A stretch of DNA of 64,000 nt from Zobellella maritima (GCF_003075035.1 NZ_QCZE01000001.1:926592-990591), one strand, 5' to 3'. Counted from the first letter of the stretch, positions 1 through 9,967 are shown. A program made the numbers and translations. Notes: generated by a model from the letters alone, not told the origin.

Positions 1-1
1 C

Positions 2-1402
2 ACGCTGATTGGCACACCACCCAACCTGATCGTCTCCGGGTTCAGGGCCGAGGCCGGGATGGGCAGTTTCGCCATGTTCGATTTTACCCCGGTGGGCCTG
101 GCTGTGGCGGCCGCCGGCGTGGTGTTCGTCGGGCTGGTTGGCTGGCGCCTGGTGCCGGTGCGGCAACAAGCGGATGCCGGCAGCTTCGACTCCGCTGCCT
201 ACCTGAGTGAGGTGCGGATTGTCGAAGACAGCAAGGCGGTCGGCATGAGTCTGCGGGAAGCCGAACGGATGCTGGATGAGGCCGATGCCCAGATCGTGGG
301 CCTGGTGCGAGGCGAGGTGCGCATTCCCGTGCCCAATGCCCGGCGGCTGTTGCAGGCCGACGATATCCTGGTGATCGAGGTCGAGCCCGAGTCTCTGGCC
401 CTGGCGCTGTCAAGCCTGGGACTCAAGCTGGAAGGCCAGGGGCCTGACGGCGAAGAGTTACAGGACGACAAACAGCAGGCGGGCCTGCGGCCGGCGCACC
501 AGGGCTTGCTCGATGATGAACACAGCGATAACAAGTCCGGCTCGGATGAGGTCGTTATTCAGGAGCTGGTGGTGACGCCCACCGGTCGGCTGGTCGGCCG
601 CTCGGCCACCGATATCGATTTGCGTTCCCGCTATGGCATCAACTTGTTGGCGATTTCCCGTGAAGGACGACATTCGATCAAACGACTGCAATCGGCCCCC
701 GTGCAGGGCGGTGATGTGTTGCTGGTACAGGGCACCCCCGAGTCCCTGGCCGGTTTTGCCGCCGAGTTCGGCTGCCTGCCGCTGGCTGCCCGCGATATCC
801 GGGTACCCAGGGAAGGACAGGCCCTGACCGCCGGTCTGATCATGGCGGTGGTGGTGGGGCTGGCGGCCCTGGGGATCCTGCCGGCGGCCATTGCCTTTGC
901 GGCCGGGGTGCTGGCCTATGTGGCATTGAAGCTGGTGCCGTTGCGCTCGGTTTACAGCGCCATCGATTGGCCGGTGATCATGCTGCTGGGCGCCATGCTG
1001 CCGGTGGCCGATGCCCTGGCGAGTACCGGCACCGCCGATATGCTGGCGCAGCTGCTGCTGGACAAGGCGGCCCAGGGGCAGGCGGTGATTGGGTTGGTGC
1101 TGCTGCTGGTGGTGACCATGTTCTTGTCTGATCTGATGAACAATGCGGCTACGGCGGCGGTCATGTGTCCGATTGCCATCAGCACCGCCGGCCAGCTCGG
1201 GGTCAGTGCCGATGCGTTCCTGATGGCCATTGCGGTCGGGGCATCCTGCGCCTTCCTGACTCCCATCGGCCATCAGAACAACACCCTGATCCTGGGGCCG
1301 GGGGGATTTCGCTTCGGGGATTACTGGCGGCTGGGGTTGGTGGTGGAGCTGATCGTGATTGTGGTCAGTGTGCCCGTGTTGCTTTGGGTATGGCCGCTCT
1401 GA
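2..1402 (+). CDS. SLC13/DASS-type anion permease with RCK_C domains (3' part)
   Basis: The 5' end of this gene lies outside the window; the reading frame is open from base 2. The first residues carry the GTPPNLIV motif of the SLC13/DASS and ArsB-like permeases. The first membrane block is followed by two soluble TrkA-C (RCK_C)-like domains, roughly residues 45-120 and 185-265 counted from base 2. A second membrane block follows, with the repeat signatures LMNNAATAAV and FLTPIGHQNNTLI. This layout is typical of inner-membrane sodium- or proton-coupled uptake of sulfate or dicarboxylates. The substrate cannot be told from sequence. It ends 50 bp before the hydrolase gene downstream on the same strand. 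Confidence 0.85.
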   Translation, partial: TLIGTPPNLIVSGFRAEAGMGSFAMFDFTPVGLAVAAAGVVFVGLVGWRLVPVRQQADAGSFDSAAYLSEVRIVEDSKAVGMSLREAERMLDEADAQIVGLVRGEVRIPVPNARRLLQADDILVIEVEPESLALALSSLGLKLEGQGPDGEELQDDKQQAGLRPAHQGLLDDEHSDNKSGSDEVVIQELVVTPTGRLVGRSATDIDLRSRYGINLLAISREGRHSIKRLQSAPVQGGDVLLVQGTPESLAGFAAEFGCLPLAARDIRVPREGQALTAGLIMAVVVGLAALGILPAAIAFAAGVLAYVALKLVPLRSVYSAIDWPVIMLLGAMLPVADALASTGTADMLAQLLLDKAAQGQAVIGLVLLLVVTMFLSDLMNNAATAAVMCPIAISTAGQLGVSADAFLMAIAVGASCAFLTPIGHQNNTLILGPGGFRFGDYWRLGLVVELIVIVVSVPVLLWVWPL

Positions 1403-1452
1403 GGCCGATGGGACTGCTACACTCAGTTGGGTGAAAATGCAGGAGCAAGCGT

Positions 1453-2349
1453 ATGAGCAAGCAACGGAATACCCCCGACATTCCGGCCGAAGCCTTTGAA
1501 CTGTATGACCGCTATGCCCACGGTTATATCGACCGCCGCCAATTTTTAACCGGTCTGGGTCGGCTGGCGCTGGGAGGAATGACGGCCCTTGCGCTGTTTA
1601 ATGCGCTCAAGCCCGATTATGCCCGGGCCCAGCAGGTGTCGTTCAATGATCCGGATATCGTGGCCAGCTACCGGACGTTCGACTCGCCGGACGGCCACGG
1701 CGAGGGGCGCGGCTATCTGGTACAACCCCGTGAATGGTCACAGCCGGCCGGTACCGTGCTGGTGGTGCACGAGAATCGGGGGCTTAATCCCTATATTGAA
1801 GATGTGGCCCGGCGGCTGGCCAAGGCCGGTTTGACAGCCTTTGCGCCCGACGCCCTCCATCCGTTGGGAGGATATCCGGGCAATGACGATGATGGCCGGG
1901 CCCTGCAGCAACAGTTGGATGCCGACAAGCTGACCGCCGATTTTTTTGCCGCGACCCGCTTTTTGCACTCCCTGGAAGGCGGTAACGGCAAGCTGGGGGT
2001 CGTGGGCTTCTGCTTCGGCGGCGGCATGGCCAACAGGCTGGCGGCCGAGCAACCGCAGCTGGTCAGCGCCGCCGTTCCCTTTTACGGTATGCCACCTGCG
2101 CTCGAGAAGGTCGCCGACATCAGGGCCGCGCTGCTGATCCAGATGGCCGAGAACGACGAACGCATCAACGGCCGGTGGCCGGCCTACGAGCAGGCATTGC
2201 AGCGGCACGGGGTGCGTTACCAGGCGTTTAGCTATCCTGGCACCCAGCACGGCTTTCATAACGACTCCACGCCCCGCTACCATCCGGAGGCGGCCGAACT
2301 GGCCTGGTCCCGGACCCTCGGCTTTTTTGGTGAGCACCTGGGGGGTTAA
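1453..2349 (+). CDS. Dienelactone hydrolase family protein with twin-arginine signal
   Basis: A 298-residue alpha/beta hydrolase. The catalytic triad is visible as Cys187 (GFCFGGG), Asp235 (AENDER) and His266 (TQHGFH), with cysteine as nucleophile as in dienelactone hydrolases. The N-terminus has a twin-arginine motif (DRRQFLTG, Arg28-Arg29) followed by a hydrophobic stretch and a possible cleavage after ARA. This suggests Tat export of the folded enzyme, or a Tat-like membrane anchor. It resembles the E. coli YghX type. The substrate is unknown. The start is supported by an AGGAG stretch 8 bases upstream of the ATG. A REP pair separates it from the convergent gene downstream. Confidence 0.85.
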   Translation: MSKQRNTPDIPAEAFELYDRYAHGYIDRRQFLTGLGRLALGGMTALALFNALKPDYARAQQVSFNDPDIVASYRTFDSPDGHGEGRGYLVQPREWSQPAGTVLVVHENRGLNPYIEDVARRLAKAGLTAFAPDALHPLGGYPGNDDDGRALQQQLDADKLTADFFAATRFLHSLEGGNGKLGVVGFCFGGGMANRLAAEQPQLVSAAVPFYGMPPALEKVADIRAALLIQMAENDERINGRWPAYEQALQRHGVRYQAFSYPGTQHGFHNDSTPRYHPEAAELAWSRTLGFFGEHLGG

Positions 2350-2360
2350 CCGGCCATCAC

Positions 2361-2430
2361 CTGTGGGAGCGGCGACCTCGCCGCGATAATGTACGGCATG
2401 GTTCCATCGGCCCGGGGGCGGGCCTCCCAC
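2361..2430. repeat. Pair of inverted REP elements (BIME-like)
   Basis: Two short palindromic units face each other. At 2361-2386 the unit begins TGTGGGAGCGGCGA, folds on GCGGCGA/TCGCCGC and ends CGAT. At 2406-2430 the same layout occurs on the opposite strand, GTGGGAGG followed by a GCCCG/CGGGC stem and CGAT. They are separated by 19 bases. The GTGGGAG head plus stem plus CGAT tail is the pattern of Pseudomonas-type REP sequences. The second unit ends directly against the stop codon of the minus-strand gene, so the element fills the gap between two convergent genes and may stop transcription from either side. Confidence 0.7.
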
Positions 2431-3063
2431 TTACCGCAAAAACGGGTTGTTGAGCCGTTCCTCGCCGAAGCTGCTCTCCGAACCATGGCCGGGGACAAAG
2501 ACAATGTCGTCGCCGAGCGGCAGCAGGGTGCGGGTGATGGCGTCGATCAGCTGCTGGTGGTTGCCCCGGGGAAAGTCGGTACGGCCGATTGCGCCCTGGA
2601 ACAACACATCGCCGACAAAGGCCAGCCGCTGGGTCTGGTGCACGAATACCAGGTGGCCCGGGGTGTGGCCGGGACAATGGTAGACCATCAGGGTCTCCTC
2701 GCCGACCCGGACGGTATCACCGTCCTCCAGCCAGCGATCCGGGCTGAAGGGCGCCACGGGCGGAAAGCCAAACATCTGGACCTGTTGCTCGAGCATGTCA
2801 ATCCAGAAGGCGTCTTCCCGCTGGGGGCCGATCACCGGCACGCCGGTGCCGGCCGCCAGCTCGCCGGTGGCGCCCACATGATCCAGGTGACCATGGGTGA
2901 GCAGTATGCTTTCCAGGAGCAGGCCGCGTTCTTCAATCGCTGCCAGCAGCCGTTCGGCTTCGCCGCCGGGATCGATCAGCGCCGCCTTGTTGGTGGCGCT
3001 GCACCACACCAGGCTGCAATTCTGGGCGAACGGGGTAACGGGCAGGGTAATTCGGTTCAGCAT
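2431..3063 (-). CDS. gloC: Metallo-beta-lactamase-fold hydrolase, YcbL/GloC-type (glyoxalase II-like)
   Basis: A 210-residue MBL-fold enzyme with a complete metal site: THGHLDH at residues 56-62, His133 (PGHTPG), Asp152 (VGDVLF) and His193 (PGHGSES). The length matches YcbL proteins, single-domain glyoxalase II enzymes that hydrolyse S-lactoylglutathione to D-lactate and glutathione; a C-terminal substrate domain is absent, as expected for this subfamily. It is cytoplasmic. It converges with the dienelactone hydrolase gene and lies downstream of selD-selU on the same strand, 52 bp after selU. The glutathione thioester substrate is inferred from the family. Confidence 0.85.
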   Translation of the reverse strand: MLNRITLPVTPFAQNCSLVWCSATNKAALIDPGGEAERLLAAIEERGLLLESILLTHGHLDHVGATGELAAGTGVPVIGPQREDAFWIDMLEQQVQMFGFPPVAPFSPDRWLEDGDTVRVGEETLMVYHCPGHTPGHLVFVHQTQRLAFVGDVLFQGAIGRTDFPRGNHQQLIDAITRTLLPLGDDIVFVPGHGSESSFGEERLNNPFLR

Positions 3064-3115
3064 CGATTCACTCTTTGTTTAACATAACACAGTGGCAGGC
3101 GAAGTTTGCATGGGC

Positions 3116-4213
3116 TCAGGCGGAAGCCACAGCCTGGGCTTCGGGCCGGCCGGCCAACCACTCGGCCAGCTCTTCCGCCTCACCACGCCGGACAATGCGC
3201 GATTCCTTCTCCGCCAGATGACGGTGGTAGATGGGGTCGTAGTAACGGGACAGCAGCTCGGCAATCCATTCCCGGTGGCCGTCGCTGCCAAAGCCCCGGG
3301 CCTGCTGGGCCAGGGCGTCATCCATGATCTGTGACAAGCGGCGCCATTCCCGGCCACCCAGGCGCTTGTAGAGGCGCTTCAGGCTGTCCTGCAGATAGTC
3401 GCCCAGGCGGGCCAGATCCTGGTTGAAATGGGTCAGCATCAGGTCCACGTAATCGTACTGGATTTGCCCGACCCTTTGTTCGAAGGAGGCTTCGAGCACC
3501 AGCAGCGGTGCTTGCTGCATCTTCTGATAGAGGGCAAGGGGCAGGGCGCAGCGGCCGATCATGGCGCTTTCGTCTTCCACCAGCCAGCCGTGAATGCCGG
3601 TACGCAGTTGCTTGAGCCGGGCGATGGCGAGCCGGTTTTCAAAGTTGATCGGGCTAGGCTGGGGCTCTCCCCAGTGGCCGAAGCTGGAACCGCGATGGTG
3701 GGCGCAGGCTTCCAAATCCAGGGACAGGGGGGAGCGTGACAACCAGTCGGTTTTGCCGCTGCCGGTGAGTCCGGCCAGCACAAACCCCGGGCCCTCGAAC
3801 CCCTGTTCGACGATTCCCAGCAGGTGCCGGCGCAGCGCCTTGTAGCCGCCCTTGACCCGGGAAACGGGGCGACCGGCCTCGGCCAGCCAGTGTTGCACGG
3901 TTTCGCTGCGCAAGCCGCCACGGAAACAGTAGATGACCCCGTTCGGATGCCGCTCCAACCAAGCCAGCCAGCCCTGCAGCCGTTGTTCGCGCAGCGCACC
4001 GGCCACCAGCTGGTGGCCCAGCTCGATGGCTGCCTGCTGTCCCTGCTGCTTGTAACAGGTGCCGACCCGGGCGCGCTCTTCATCCGTCATCAACGGCAGG
4101 CTGGTGGCCATGGGAAAGGCGCCCTGGGTAAACTCCACCGGCGCGCGCAGGTCGAGCAGGGGAACATCTTCGCCCAGTAACCGTGCGTAATCGTCAACCA
4201 GTTCAGTCACCAC
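3116..4213 (-). CDS. selU: tRNA 2-selenouridine synthase (SelU/MnmH)
   Basis: A 365-residue protein. An N-terminal rhodanese domain has its active cysteine at Cys96 (YCFRGG), and a P-loop follows at residues 148-155 (GLTGSGKT). This is the SelU layout. It replaces sulfur by selenium in 2-thiouridine at the wobble position of tRNAs for Lys, Glu and Gln, via a geranylated intermediate, using selenophosphate. The start is GTG at 4213 and overlaps the end of selD by 11 bases, so the two are translationally coupled. The supply enzyme SelD lies immediately upstream. Confidence 0.93.
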   Translation of the reverse strand: MVTELVDDYARLLGEDVPLLDLRAPVEFTQGAFPMATSLPLMTDEERARVGTCYKQQGQQAAIELGHQLVAGALREQRLQGWLAWLERHPNGVIYCFRGGLRSETVQHWLAEAGRPVSRVKGGYKALRRHLLGIVEQGFEGPGFVLAGLTGSGKTDWLSRSPLSLDLEACAHHRGSSFGHWGEPQPSPINFENRLAIARLKQLRTGIHGWLVEDESAMIGRCALPLALYQKMQQAPLLVLEASFEQRVGQIQYDYVDLMLTHFNQDLARLGDYLQDSLKRLYKRLGGREWRRLSQIMDDALAQQARGFGSDGHREWIAELLSRYYDPIYHRHLAEKESRIVRRGEAEELAEWLAGRPEAQAVASA

Positions 4214-5240
4214 GCACCTCGATACGGTTGGCGCCCGGCTCGGTCAGCTCGCCGATGGCCTTCAGCTTGAGCCCGAATTCAGCGGCGGCGGCAAGAAACT
4301 CGGCCTCGGCCCGGGGGCGGACCGCCACCAGCAGGCCGCCGCTGGTCTGGGGATCGCACAGCAGCCGCTGCTGGCGCACGCTCAGCGAGCCCAGCTTGTG
4401 GCCGTAGGCGTCCAGATTACGCAGGGTGCCGCCGGGCACGGCGCCGGCTTCCAGGTAATGATCCAGGTTGGGCAGCAGCGGGATGCGCGCCATTTCCAGG
4501 CGGGCACTGACATTGGCACCTTCGCACACTTCCAGCAGGTGGCCCATCAGGCCGAAGCCGGTAACGTCGGTCATGGCGCTGACGTCCTCGAGCCGGGCAA
4601 AGGCCTGGCCCGGCTTGTTCAGCCGGCACATCAGCTCCGGTGCCAGTTGACTGTCCTTGTCGCGCAACACGCCTTTCTTCTGGGCGGTGGTGAGGATGCC
4701 GATCCCCAGCGGCTTGGTTAGGAACAGTTTGTCGCCGGCCGCCGCAGTATCGTTGCGCTTGAGCTGATTAAGCGGCACCTGACCGGTGACCGCCAGGCCG
4801 AAGATAGGCTCGGGGGCGTCTATGCTGTGGCCGCCGGCCAGGCTGATGCCGGCGTCATGGCAGGCCTGGCGGCCGCCGTCGATCACATGCTGGGCAATTT
4901 CCGGCGGCAGCTTGTCCAGCGGCCAGCCGAGGATGGCGATGGCCACCAGGGGCGTGCCGCCCATGGCATAGATGTCGCTGATGGCATTGGTGGCGGCAAT
5001 GCGCCCGAAGGTAAAGGGATCATCGACAATCGGCATGAAGAAATCGGTGGTGGAGATGATGCCCATACCGTTGCCGATATCGATCACGGCGGCATCGTCC
5101 CGACTGCCGTTGCCGACCACCAGGCGGGGATCATTAAAGCTGGGCAACTGGCTTTGCAAAATGGTGTCCAGCACCTTGGGGGAAATCTTGCAGCCGCAGC
5201 CGGCGCCATGGCTGTATTGGGTCAGACGAATCGGTTCCAC
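4203..5240 (-). CDS. selD: Selenide, water dikinase (selenophosphate synthetase)
   Basis: A 345-residue protein that makes selenophosphate from selenide and ATP. The N-terminal active site reads HGAGCGCK, with Cys15 and Lys18 equivalent to E. coli Cys17 and Lys20. Cysteine rather than selenocysteine is used, so no in-frame TGA is needed. A glycine-rich stretch ([19 protein letters not shown]) and the C-terminal DPQTSGG motif are present. It overlaps selU by 11 bases. No selA or selB is seen here, so the local product is likely for tRNA selenation, though other users may lie elsewhere. Length matches the family (about 347). Confidence 0.95.
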   Translation of the reverse strand: MEPIRLTQYSHGAGCGCKISPKVLDTILQSQLPSFNDPRLVVGNGSRDDAAVIDIGNGMGIISTTDFFMPIVDDPFTFGRIAATNAISDIYAMGGTPLVAIAILGWPLDKLPPEIAQHVIDGGRQACHDAGISLAGGHSIDAPEPIFGLAVTGQVPLNQLKRNDTAAAGDKLFLTKPLGIGILTTAQKKGVLRDKDSQLAPELMCRLNKPGQAFARLEDVSAMTDVTGFGLMGHLLEVCEGANVSARLEMARIPLLPNLDHYLEAGAVPGGTLRNLDAYGHKLGSLSVRQQRLLCDPQTSGGLLVAVRPRAEAEFLAAAAEFGLKLKAIGELTEPGANRIEVRGD

Positions 5241-5334
5241 TTGGGCTCCATGGGTCTTGCTTGGGATAGGCTCCCTATACTAATCGCAATGGTGACAAAG
5301 CGCATTAACCAAGGGAGATGTTTGCGGATATAGA

Positions 5335-5358
5335 CGGGTCCGGCGGCAACCGGACCCG
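5335..5358 (-). terminator. Hairpin after rlmI, weak terminator candidate
   Basis: A perfect 9-bp stem, CGGGTCCGG and CCGGACCCG, with a 6-base loop lies 6 bases after the rlmI stop codon. There is no long T-run, so termination would be weak or the hairpin may only protect the 3' end. It separates rlmI from selD on the same strand. Confidence 0.5.
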
Positions 5359-5364
5359 CTGCAC

Positions 5365-6558
5365 TTACCAGGCCTTGACGACCAGGCCCTTGAGGTAATG
5401 ACCTTCCGGATAGGCGGTGCCGATGGGGTGATCGGCGGCCTGATTGAGTCGCTCCAGGATTTGTGCGTCCCGGCCGGCATCGAGGGCGGCGTCGGCGACG
5501 ATTTTCTGGAACAGGTCGGAGGTCATCAGGCCGGAGCAGGAGAAGGTCAGCAGGACGCCGCCCGGATTCAGCAGCTGGAATGCCAGCATGTTGATGTCCT
5601 TGTAGCCGCGGCAGGCGCCGTTGAGCTGGGCCTTGTTCTCGGCGAACTTGGGCGGGTCCAGCACTATCACATCAAAACGCTGGCCCTGCTCCCGGTATTC
5701 CCGCAACAGCTTGAATACATCGGCCTGTTCGAAGCGGGCGCGGCTCAGATCCAGGCCATTCTGTTCGGCATTGGCCCGGGCCAGGGCGAGGGCGGATTCG
5801 GACACATCGGCGTTGATGACTTCCCTGGCGCCGCCCTGCAGGGCATAGACGCCGAAGCCGCCGGTGTAACTGAAGCAGTTCAGGACCCGCTTGTCCTTGC
5901 AGTAACGACCGGCGATGCGGCGGTTGTCCCGCTGATCCAGGTAGAAGCCGGTCTTGTGTCCCTGCTCCACGTCGACCAGGATGCGCACGCCGTTGTTTTC
6001 CTCGATCACCAGCGGCTGGGGCGGCAAGGTGCCCGCCAGCAGGCCCTTGCGTTCCTTCAGACCTTCCTTCTTGCGTACCGCCACATCGGAACGTTCATAG
6101 ATACAGGTGTCGGGATAGAGGGCCTGCAGCGCCTCTACGATGGCCGCCCGCCACCGTTCGGCGCCGGTGCTCAGCAACTGGCACACCAGTACATCGGCAT
6201 ACACATCTATGGTCACCCCGGGCAGGCCGTCGGACTCGGCGGCGCACAGCCGATAGCCGGTCAACCCCTGCTCTTCGATTAGCGGCCGGCGGCCGTCCCT
6301 GGCACGGGCCAGCCGGCGGTAGAAGAAGTCGCCGTCTATGGTTTCGTCCTGATCGAAGGTCCACACCCGGGCGCGGATCTGGGACTGGGGAGAATAGAAG
6401 CCCCGAGCCAGCCATGTGCCGTTACTGCTGTAGATGTCGATGGTGTCGCCGGCATTGGGCTGGCCGTCAACCCGCGCTACGGCGCGGGAGAATACCCAGG
6501 GGTGACGACGGAGCAGGGATTTTTCCCGGCCGGCGGTAAGATAGATGGCTGCGGTCAT
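5365..6558 (-). CDS. rlmI: 23S rRNA m5C1962 methyltransferase RlmI
   Basis: 397 residues, against 396 in E. coli. An N-terminal PUA domain is followed by a Rossmann methyltransferase domain, with the motifs [10 protein letters not shown] for SAM binding and VLDPPKF as motif IV. It methylates C1962 of 23S rRNA. The frame extends upstream to 6636, but I place the start at ATG 6558 ([24 protein letters not shown]), which matches the family N-terminus; the extra 26 residues do not resemble the family. It is divergent from acylphosphatase, the same arrangement as yccW-yccX in E. coli. Confidence 0.92.
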   Translation of the reverse strand: MTAAIYLTAGREKSLLRRHPWVFSRAVARVDGQPNAGDTIDIYSSNGTWLARGFYSPQSQIRARVWTFDQDETIDGDFFYRRLARARDGRRPLIEEQGLTGYRLCAAESDGLPGVTIDVYADVLVCQLLSTGAERWRAAIVEALQALYPDTCIYERSDVAVRKKEGLKERKGLLAGTLPPQPLVIEENNGVRILVDVEQGHKTGFYLDQRDNRRIAGRYCKDKRVLNCFSYTGGFGVYALQGGAREVINADVSESALALARANAEQNGLDLSRARFEQADVFKLLREYREQGQRFDVIVLDPPKFAENKAQLNGACRGYKDINMLAFQLLNPGGVLLTFSCSGLMTSDLFQKIVADAALDAGRDAQILERLNQAADHPIGTAYPEGHYLKGLVVKAW

Positions 6559-6634
6559 ACTTATGGTGGCTTTGCTGATAAAGGGCCACAATTCTAGGGT
6601 GTGGCTTGATAAAACACAAACGGGAGCCAAAACC

Positions 6635-6913
6635 ATGATGGCGAAGGTTGCGAAAAAAATCTGGGTCAGTGGCCTGGTACAGGGGGTGGGGTTTCGTTAT
6701 TACACCCAGCGGCAGGCGGAAATTCTGGGGGTCAGCGGCTATGCCCGCAACCTGGCCGATGGTCGGGTAGAGGTGGTGGCAGAGGGTGAGCAGCACAATG
6801 TGCAACAGATGGTGGACTGGCTGGAACAGGGAGGGCCGTCCCATGCCCGGGTCGACGCCCTGGAACAGGAGGAGATTACGGTGGGTGATTACGCCGGCTT
6901 TGATACCCACTGA
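6635..6913 (+). CDS. yccX: Acylphosphatase
   Basis: A small enzyme of 92 residues that hydrolyses the carboxyl-phosphate bond of acylphosphates. The signature [13 protein letters not shown] contains the phosphate-binding Arg21, and Asn39 in YARNLADG is the catalytic asparagine. The start is one of two adjacent ATGs at 6635 and 6638, with CGGGAG at 6621-6626 as ribosome-binding site. Upstream in-frame codons overlap the divergent rlmI start and are not family-like. It converges with the fumarase gene. Confidence 0.93.
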   Translation: MMAKVAKKIWVSGLVQGVGFRYYTQRQAEILGVSGYARNLADGRVEVVAEGEQHNVQQMVDWLEQGGPSHARVDALEQEEITVGDYAGFDTH

Positions 6914-6953
6914 GCCGGGGGCAGGACTGCCCCCGGCTGCTGGTCACCGCTGG

Positions 6954-8474
6954 TTATCCGGCCAGCTTGCCGTCCAGCTCTTCGATACGGGCCTGCCAGA
7001 TGGCGGGGCCACTGACGTGGGCGTTGTGGCCCTCGCTATCGACCGCTACCGTGACCGGCATGTCTTCCACCTCGAATTCGTAGATGGCTTCCATTCCCAG
7101 GTCCTCGAAGGCCAGTACCCGGGCTTTCTTGACCGCCTTGGCCACCAGATAGGCGGCGCCGCCCACCGCCATCAGGTAGACGGCCTTGTGTTGCCTGATG
7201 CTCTCGACGGTGGCCGGGCCACGTTCTGCCTTGCCCACCATACCCAGCAGGCCGGCCTGCTCGAGCATCATGTCGGTGAACTTGTCCATGCGGGTGGAGG
7301 TGGTGGGGCCGGCGGGTCCTACCGCTTCGTCGCCAATGGCGTCAACCGGGCCCACGTAATAGATGAACCTGTCCTTGAAGTCGACCGGCAGCGGCTCGCC
7401 GTTGTTGAGCATTTCCTGGATGCGCTTGTGGGCGGCATCGCGGCCGGTGAGCAGCTTGCCGGACAGCAGTACGGTTTCACCCATCTTCCACTGGGCGATG
7501 TCGTCGCGGGTCACGGTATCCAGGTTGACCCGGCGGACATTGTTGCCCACTTCCCAGGTGACTTCCGGCCAGTCTTCCAGCTTCGGCGGGGTCAGCTCGG
7601 CGGGGCCGGAGCCGTCCAGGTGAAAGTGCACATGGCGGGTGGCGGCACAGTTGGGGATCATCACCACCGGCTTGCTGGCTGCATGGGTGGGGGCCGACTT
7701 GATCTTGATGTCCAGCACCGTGGTCAGGCCGCCCAGGCCCTGGGCACCAATGCCCAGCTTGTTGGCCTTCTCGAAGATCTCCAGGCGCAGCTTTTCCTCT
7801 GTGGTCTCGGCGCCACGGGCCTGCAGCTCGTGGATATCCACCGGATCCATCAGCGATTCCTTGGCCAGCACAGCGGCTTTTTCGGCGGTACCGCCGATGC
7901 CAATGCCGAGCATGCCGGGCGGACACCAGCCGGCCCCCATGGTCGGCAGGGTCTTCAGTACCCACTCGACGATATCGTCGGAGGGGTTGAGCATCACCAT
8001 CTTGGACTTGTTCTCGGAGCCGCCACCCTTGGCGGCAATGGCCACTTCCACATGGTCACCGGGCACCATCTCCACATGCACCACGGCCGGGGCGTTGTCC
8101 TTGGTGTTGATACGGCGGCCGGCGGGATCCGCCACTATCGAGGCGCGCAGGGGGTTATCGGGGTTGTTGTAACCGCGGCGCACACCTTCATCCACCATTT
8201 CCTGGACTGTCATATCGGTTTCCCATTGCACCTGCATGCCGATCTTGACGAAACAGGTGACGATGCCGGTATCCTGACAGATGGGCCTGTGGCCTTCGGC
8301 GGACATGCGCGAGTTGATCAGGATCTGGGCGATGGCATCCTTGGCGGCCTGGCTCTGCTCTTTGTGGTAGGCCTCTTCCATTGCCTTGACGAAGTCGAGG
8401 GGATGATAATAGGAGATATACTGTAGGGCGTCTGCGACGGAGTCGATAAAGTCCTGCTTCTTGATAATGCTCAT
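6954..8474 (-). CDS. fumA: Class I fumarate hydratase (4Fe-4S type)
   Basis: A 506-residue class I fumarase interconverting fumarate and L-malate in the TCA cycle. Three cysteines suited to hold the labile 4Fe-4S cluster are visible: Cys66 (PICQDTG), Cys184 (GWCPPGM) and Cys276 (PNCAATR). The length is somewhat below the 548 residues of E. coli FumA. It is the standard bacterial homodimeric form, with alpha and beta domains fused in one chain. It diverges from pabB across a 125-bp region. The cluster makes it oxygen-sensitive. FumA and FumB types cannot be separated here. Confidence 0.93.
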   Translation of the reverse strand: MSIIKKQDFIDSVADALQYISYYHPLDFVKAMEEAYHKEQSQAAKDAIAQILINSRMSAEGHRPICQDTGIVTCFVKIGMQVQWETDMTVQEMVDEGVRRGYNNPDNPLRASIVADPAGRRINTKDNAPAVVHVEMVPGDHVEVAIAAKGGGSENKSKMVMLNPSDDIVEWVLKTLPTMGAGWCPPGMLGIGIGGTAEKAAVLAKESLMDPVDIHELQARGAETTEEKLRLEIFEKANKLGIGAQGLGGLTTVLDIKIKSAPTHAASKPVVMIPNCAATRHVHFHLDGSGPAELTPPKLEDWPEVTWEVGNNVRRVNLDTVTRDDIAQWKMGETVLLSGKLLTGRDAAHKRIQEMLNNGEPLPVDFKDRFIYYVGPVDAIGDEAVGPAGPTTSTRMDKFTDMMLEQAGLLGMVGKAERGPATVESIRQHKAVYLMAVGGAAYLVAKAVKKARVLAFEDLGMEAIYEFEVEDMPVTVAVDSEGHNAHVSGPAIWQARIEELDGKLAG

Positions 8475-8599
8475 GGCTTCCTCATGGGTTATCGGGCTAG
8501 CTCTGTGTTGTTATAAGCGACGCTATGATACGCTTTGCCGCCCTTGCCTGCCAACCTGTGCGCCAGGCGAACTGCCAAAACTGTCGATTGGATTACATA

Positions 8600-9967
8600 A
8601 TGTTGCAAATTCATAGCCAGCCCTTCACCGGCTCGGTACATGATTTCTTTGCCCCTATTGCCCACCTGCCCTGGGCCATGCTGTTGGAGTCGGGCACCCT
8701 TGAGCGTGCCGACAGTCGTTTTCATATTATCAGTGCTGTGCCCCTGGCTACCCTGGTGACCCGGGGGGACACCACCCTGATCGATTGCCAGGGGGAACAG
8801 CAGACATCTCCGGATTCACCCTTTGTCTTGCTGCAACAGCTTCAGCAGCGCCTGTTGGGCCGGGTCCGGGTCCCGGCGAAATGGGCCCATTTGCCGTTTC
8901 TGGGCGGCGCCATGGGGCTGTTCGGATACGATCTCGGTCGCCGGCTGGAGCGGCTGCCGGAACTGGCGATCAACGAACTGAACACCCCGGACATGGCGGT
9001 GGGTATTTTTGACTGGGCCTGGATTATTGATACCCGGACCGAGCAGGCCCACCTGCTGGTGCTGGGGGACGCAGCGCGATTACATGAGCGGCTGGACTGG
9101 TGGCAGTCGCAACAGGCGGCGCCGGCGCTGCCGTTCCGGCTCGAGGGGGGCTGGCGGGCCAACCAGGGCTATGAAGAATACCGGGCCAACTTCGAGCGGG
9201 TACAGGAATATTTGCATGCCGGTGACTGTTATCAGATCAATCTGACGGTGCGCTTCGATGCCCCCTTCAGCGGCAGTTGCTGGCAGGCCTATCGGAAGCT
9301 GAGCGAGTATAACCAGGCGCCGTTTTCCGCCTTTCTGCAGCTGCCGGAAGCGGCGGTGCTGAGTCTGTCCCCGGAACGTTTTATCGAATTGAATGGTCGG
9401 CGGGTGGAAACCAAGCCGATCAAGGGCACCCGTCCCAGAGGCGAGGGGCCCGAGCAGGACAGGGCGCTGGCCACGGAGCTGGCCGGGGCGGCGAAGGACA
9501 GATCCGAAAACCTGATGATAGTGGATCTGCTGCGCAACGATATCGGCCGGGTCTGCGTGCCCGGCTCGGTCAGGGTGCCCAGCCTGTTTGCCATCGAGTC
9601 ATTTCCCGCCGTGCACCACCTGGTGTCGACCATCATCGGCGAGTTGCAGCCGGGACTGGACGGCACCGATCTGCTGGCGGCGACCTTTCCCGGCGGCTCC
9701 ATTACCGGGGCGCCCAAGGTACGGGCGATGGAGATCATCGAAGAGCTGGAACCCCACCGTCGTCACGGTTATTGCGGCAGTATCGGCTATATCAGCAGTC
9801 ATGGCCGGATGGATACCAGTATTACCATCCGCACCCTGATGGCGGAGCATGATCGGCTGTATTGCTGGGCGGGCGGCGGCGTGGTGGCCGACTCCCGGGT
9901 GGCCGATGAATATCAGGAGTTATTTGATAAACTGGGCAAAATACTCCCCGTTCTGGAGGAACTATGA
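8600..9967 (+). CDS. pabB: Aminodeoxychorismate synthase component I
   Basis: 455 residues, against 453 in E. coli. With PabA glutamine amidotransferase (not in this window) it converts chorismate to 4-amino-4-deoxychorismate for folate synthesis. The PIKGT motif (residues 273-277, catalytic Lys275) separates PabB from anthranilate synthase TrpE, which has PIAGT. The chorismate-binding domain ends with the GGSITGAPK and CGSIGYIS signatures. The ATG at 8600 matches the family start; the frame is open 75 bases further up but without family similarity. It overlaps nudL by 4 bases (ATGA). The lyase PabC that completes PABA synthesis is at about 37.7 kb. Confidence 0.94.
   Translation: MLQIHSQPFTGSVHDFFAPIAHLPWAMLLESGTLERADSRFHIISAVPLATLVTRGDTTLIDCQGEQQTSPDSPFVLLQQLQQRLLGRVRVPAKWAHLPFLGGAMGLFGYDLGRRLERLPELAINELNTPDMAVGIFDWAWIIDTRTEQAHLLVLGDAARLHERLDWWQSQQAAPALPFRLEGGWRANQGYEEYRANFERVQEYLHAGDCYQINLTVRFDAPFSGSCWQAYRKLSEYNQAPFSAFLQLPEAAVLSLSPERFIELNGRRVETKPIKGTRPRGEGPEQDRALATELAGAAKDRSENLMIVDLLRNDIGRVCVPGSVRVPSLFAIESFPAVHHLVSTIIGELQPGLDGTDLLAATFPGGSITGAPKVRAMEIIEELEPHRRHGYCGSIGYISSHGRMDTSITIRTLMAEHDRLYCWAGGGVVADSRVADEYQELFDKLGKILPVLEEL

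Noticed and set aside
4203..5240. SelD as a possible selenocysteine-containing protein
   Set aside because: The active-site codon encodes cysteine and no in-frame TGA is present.
6786..8426. 546-codon plus-strand frame opposite the fumarase gene
   Set aside because: The histidine- and glycine-rich product has no domain-like pattern; the fumarase frame has its three cluster cysteines.
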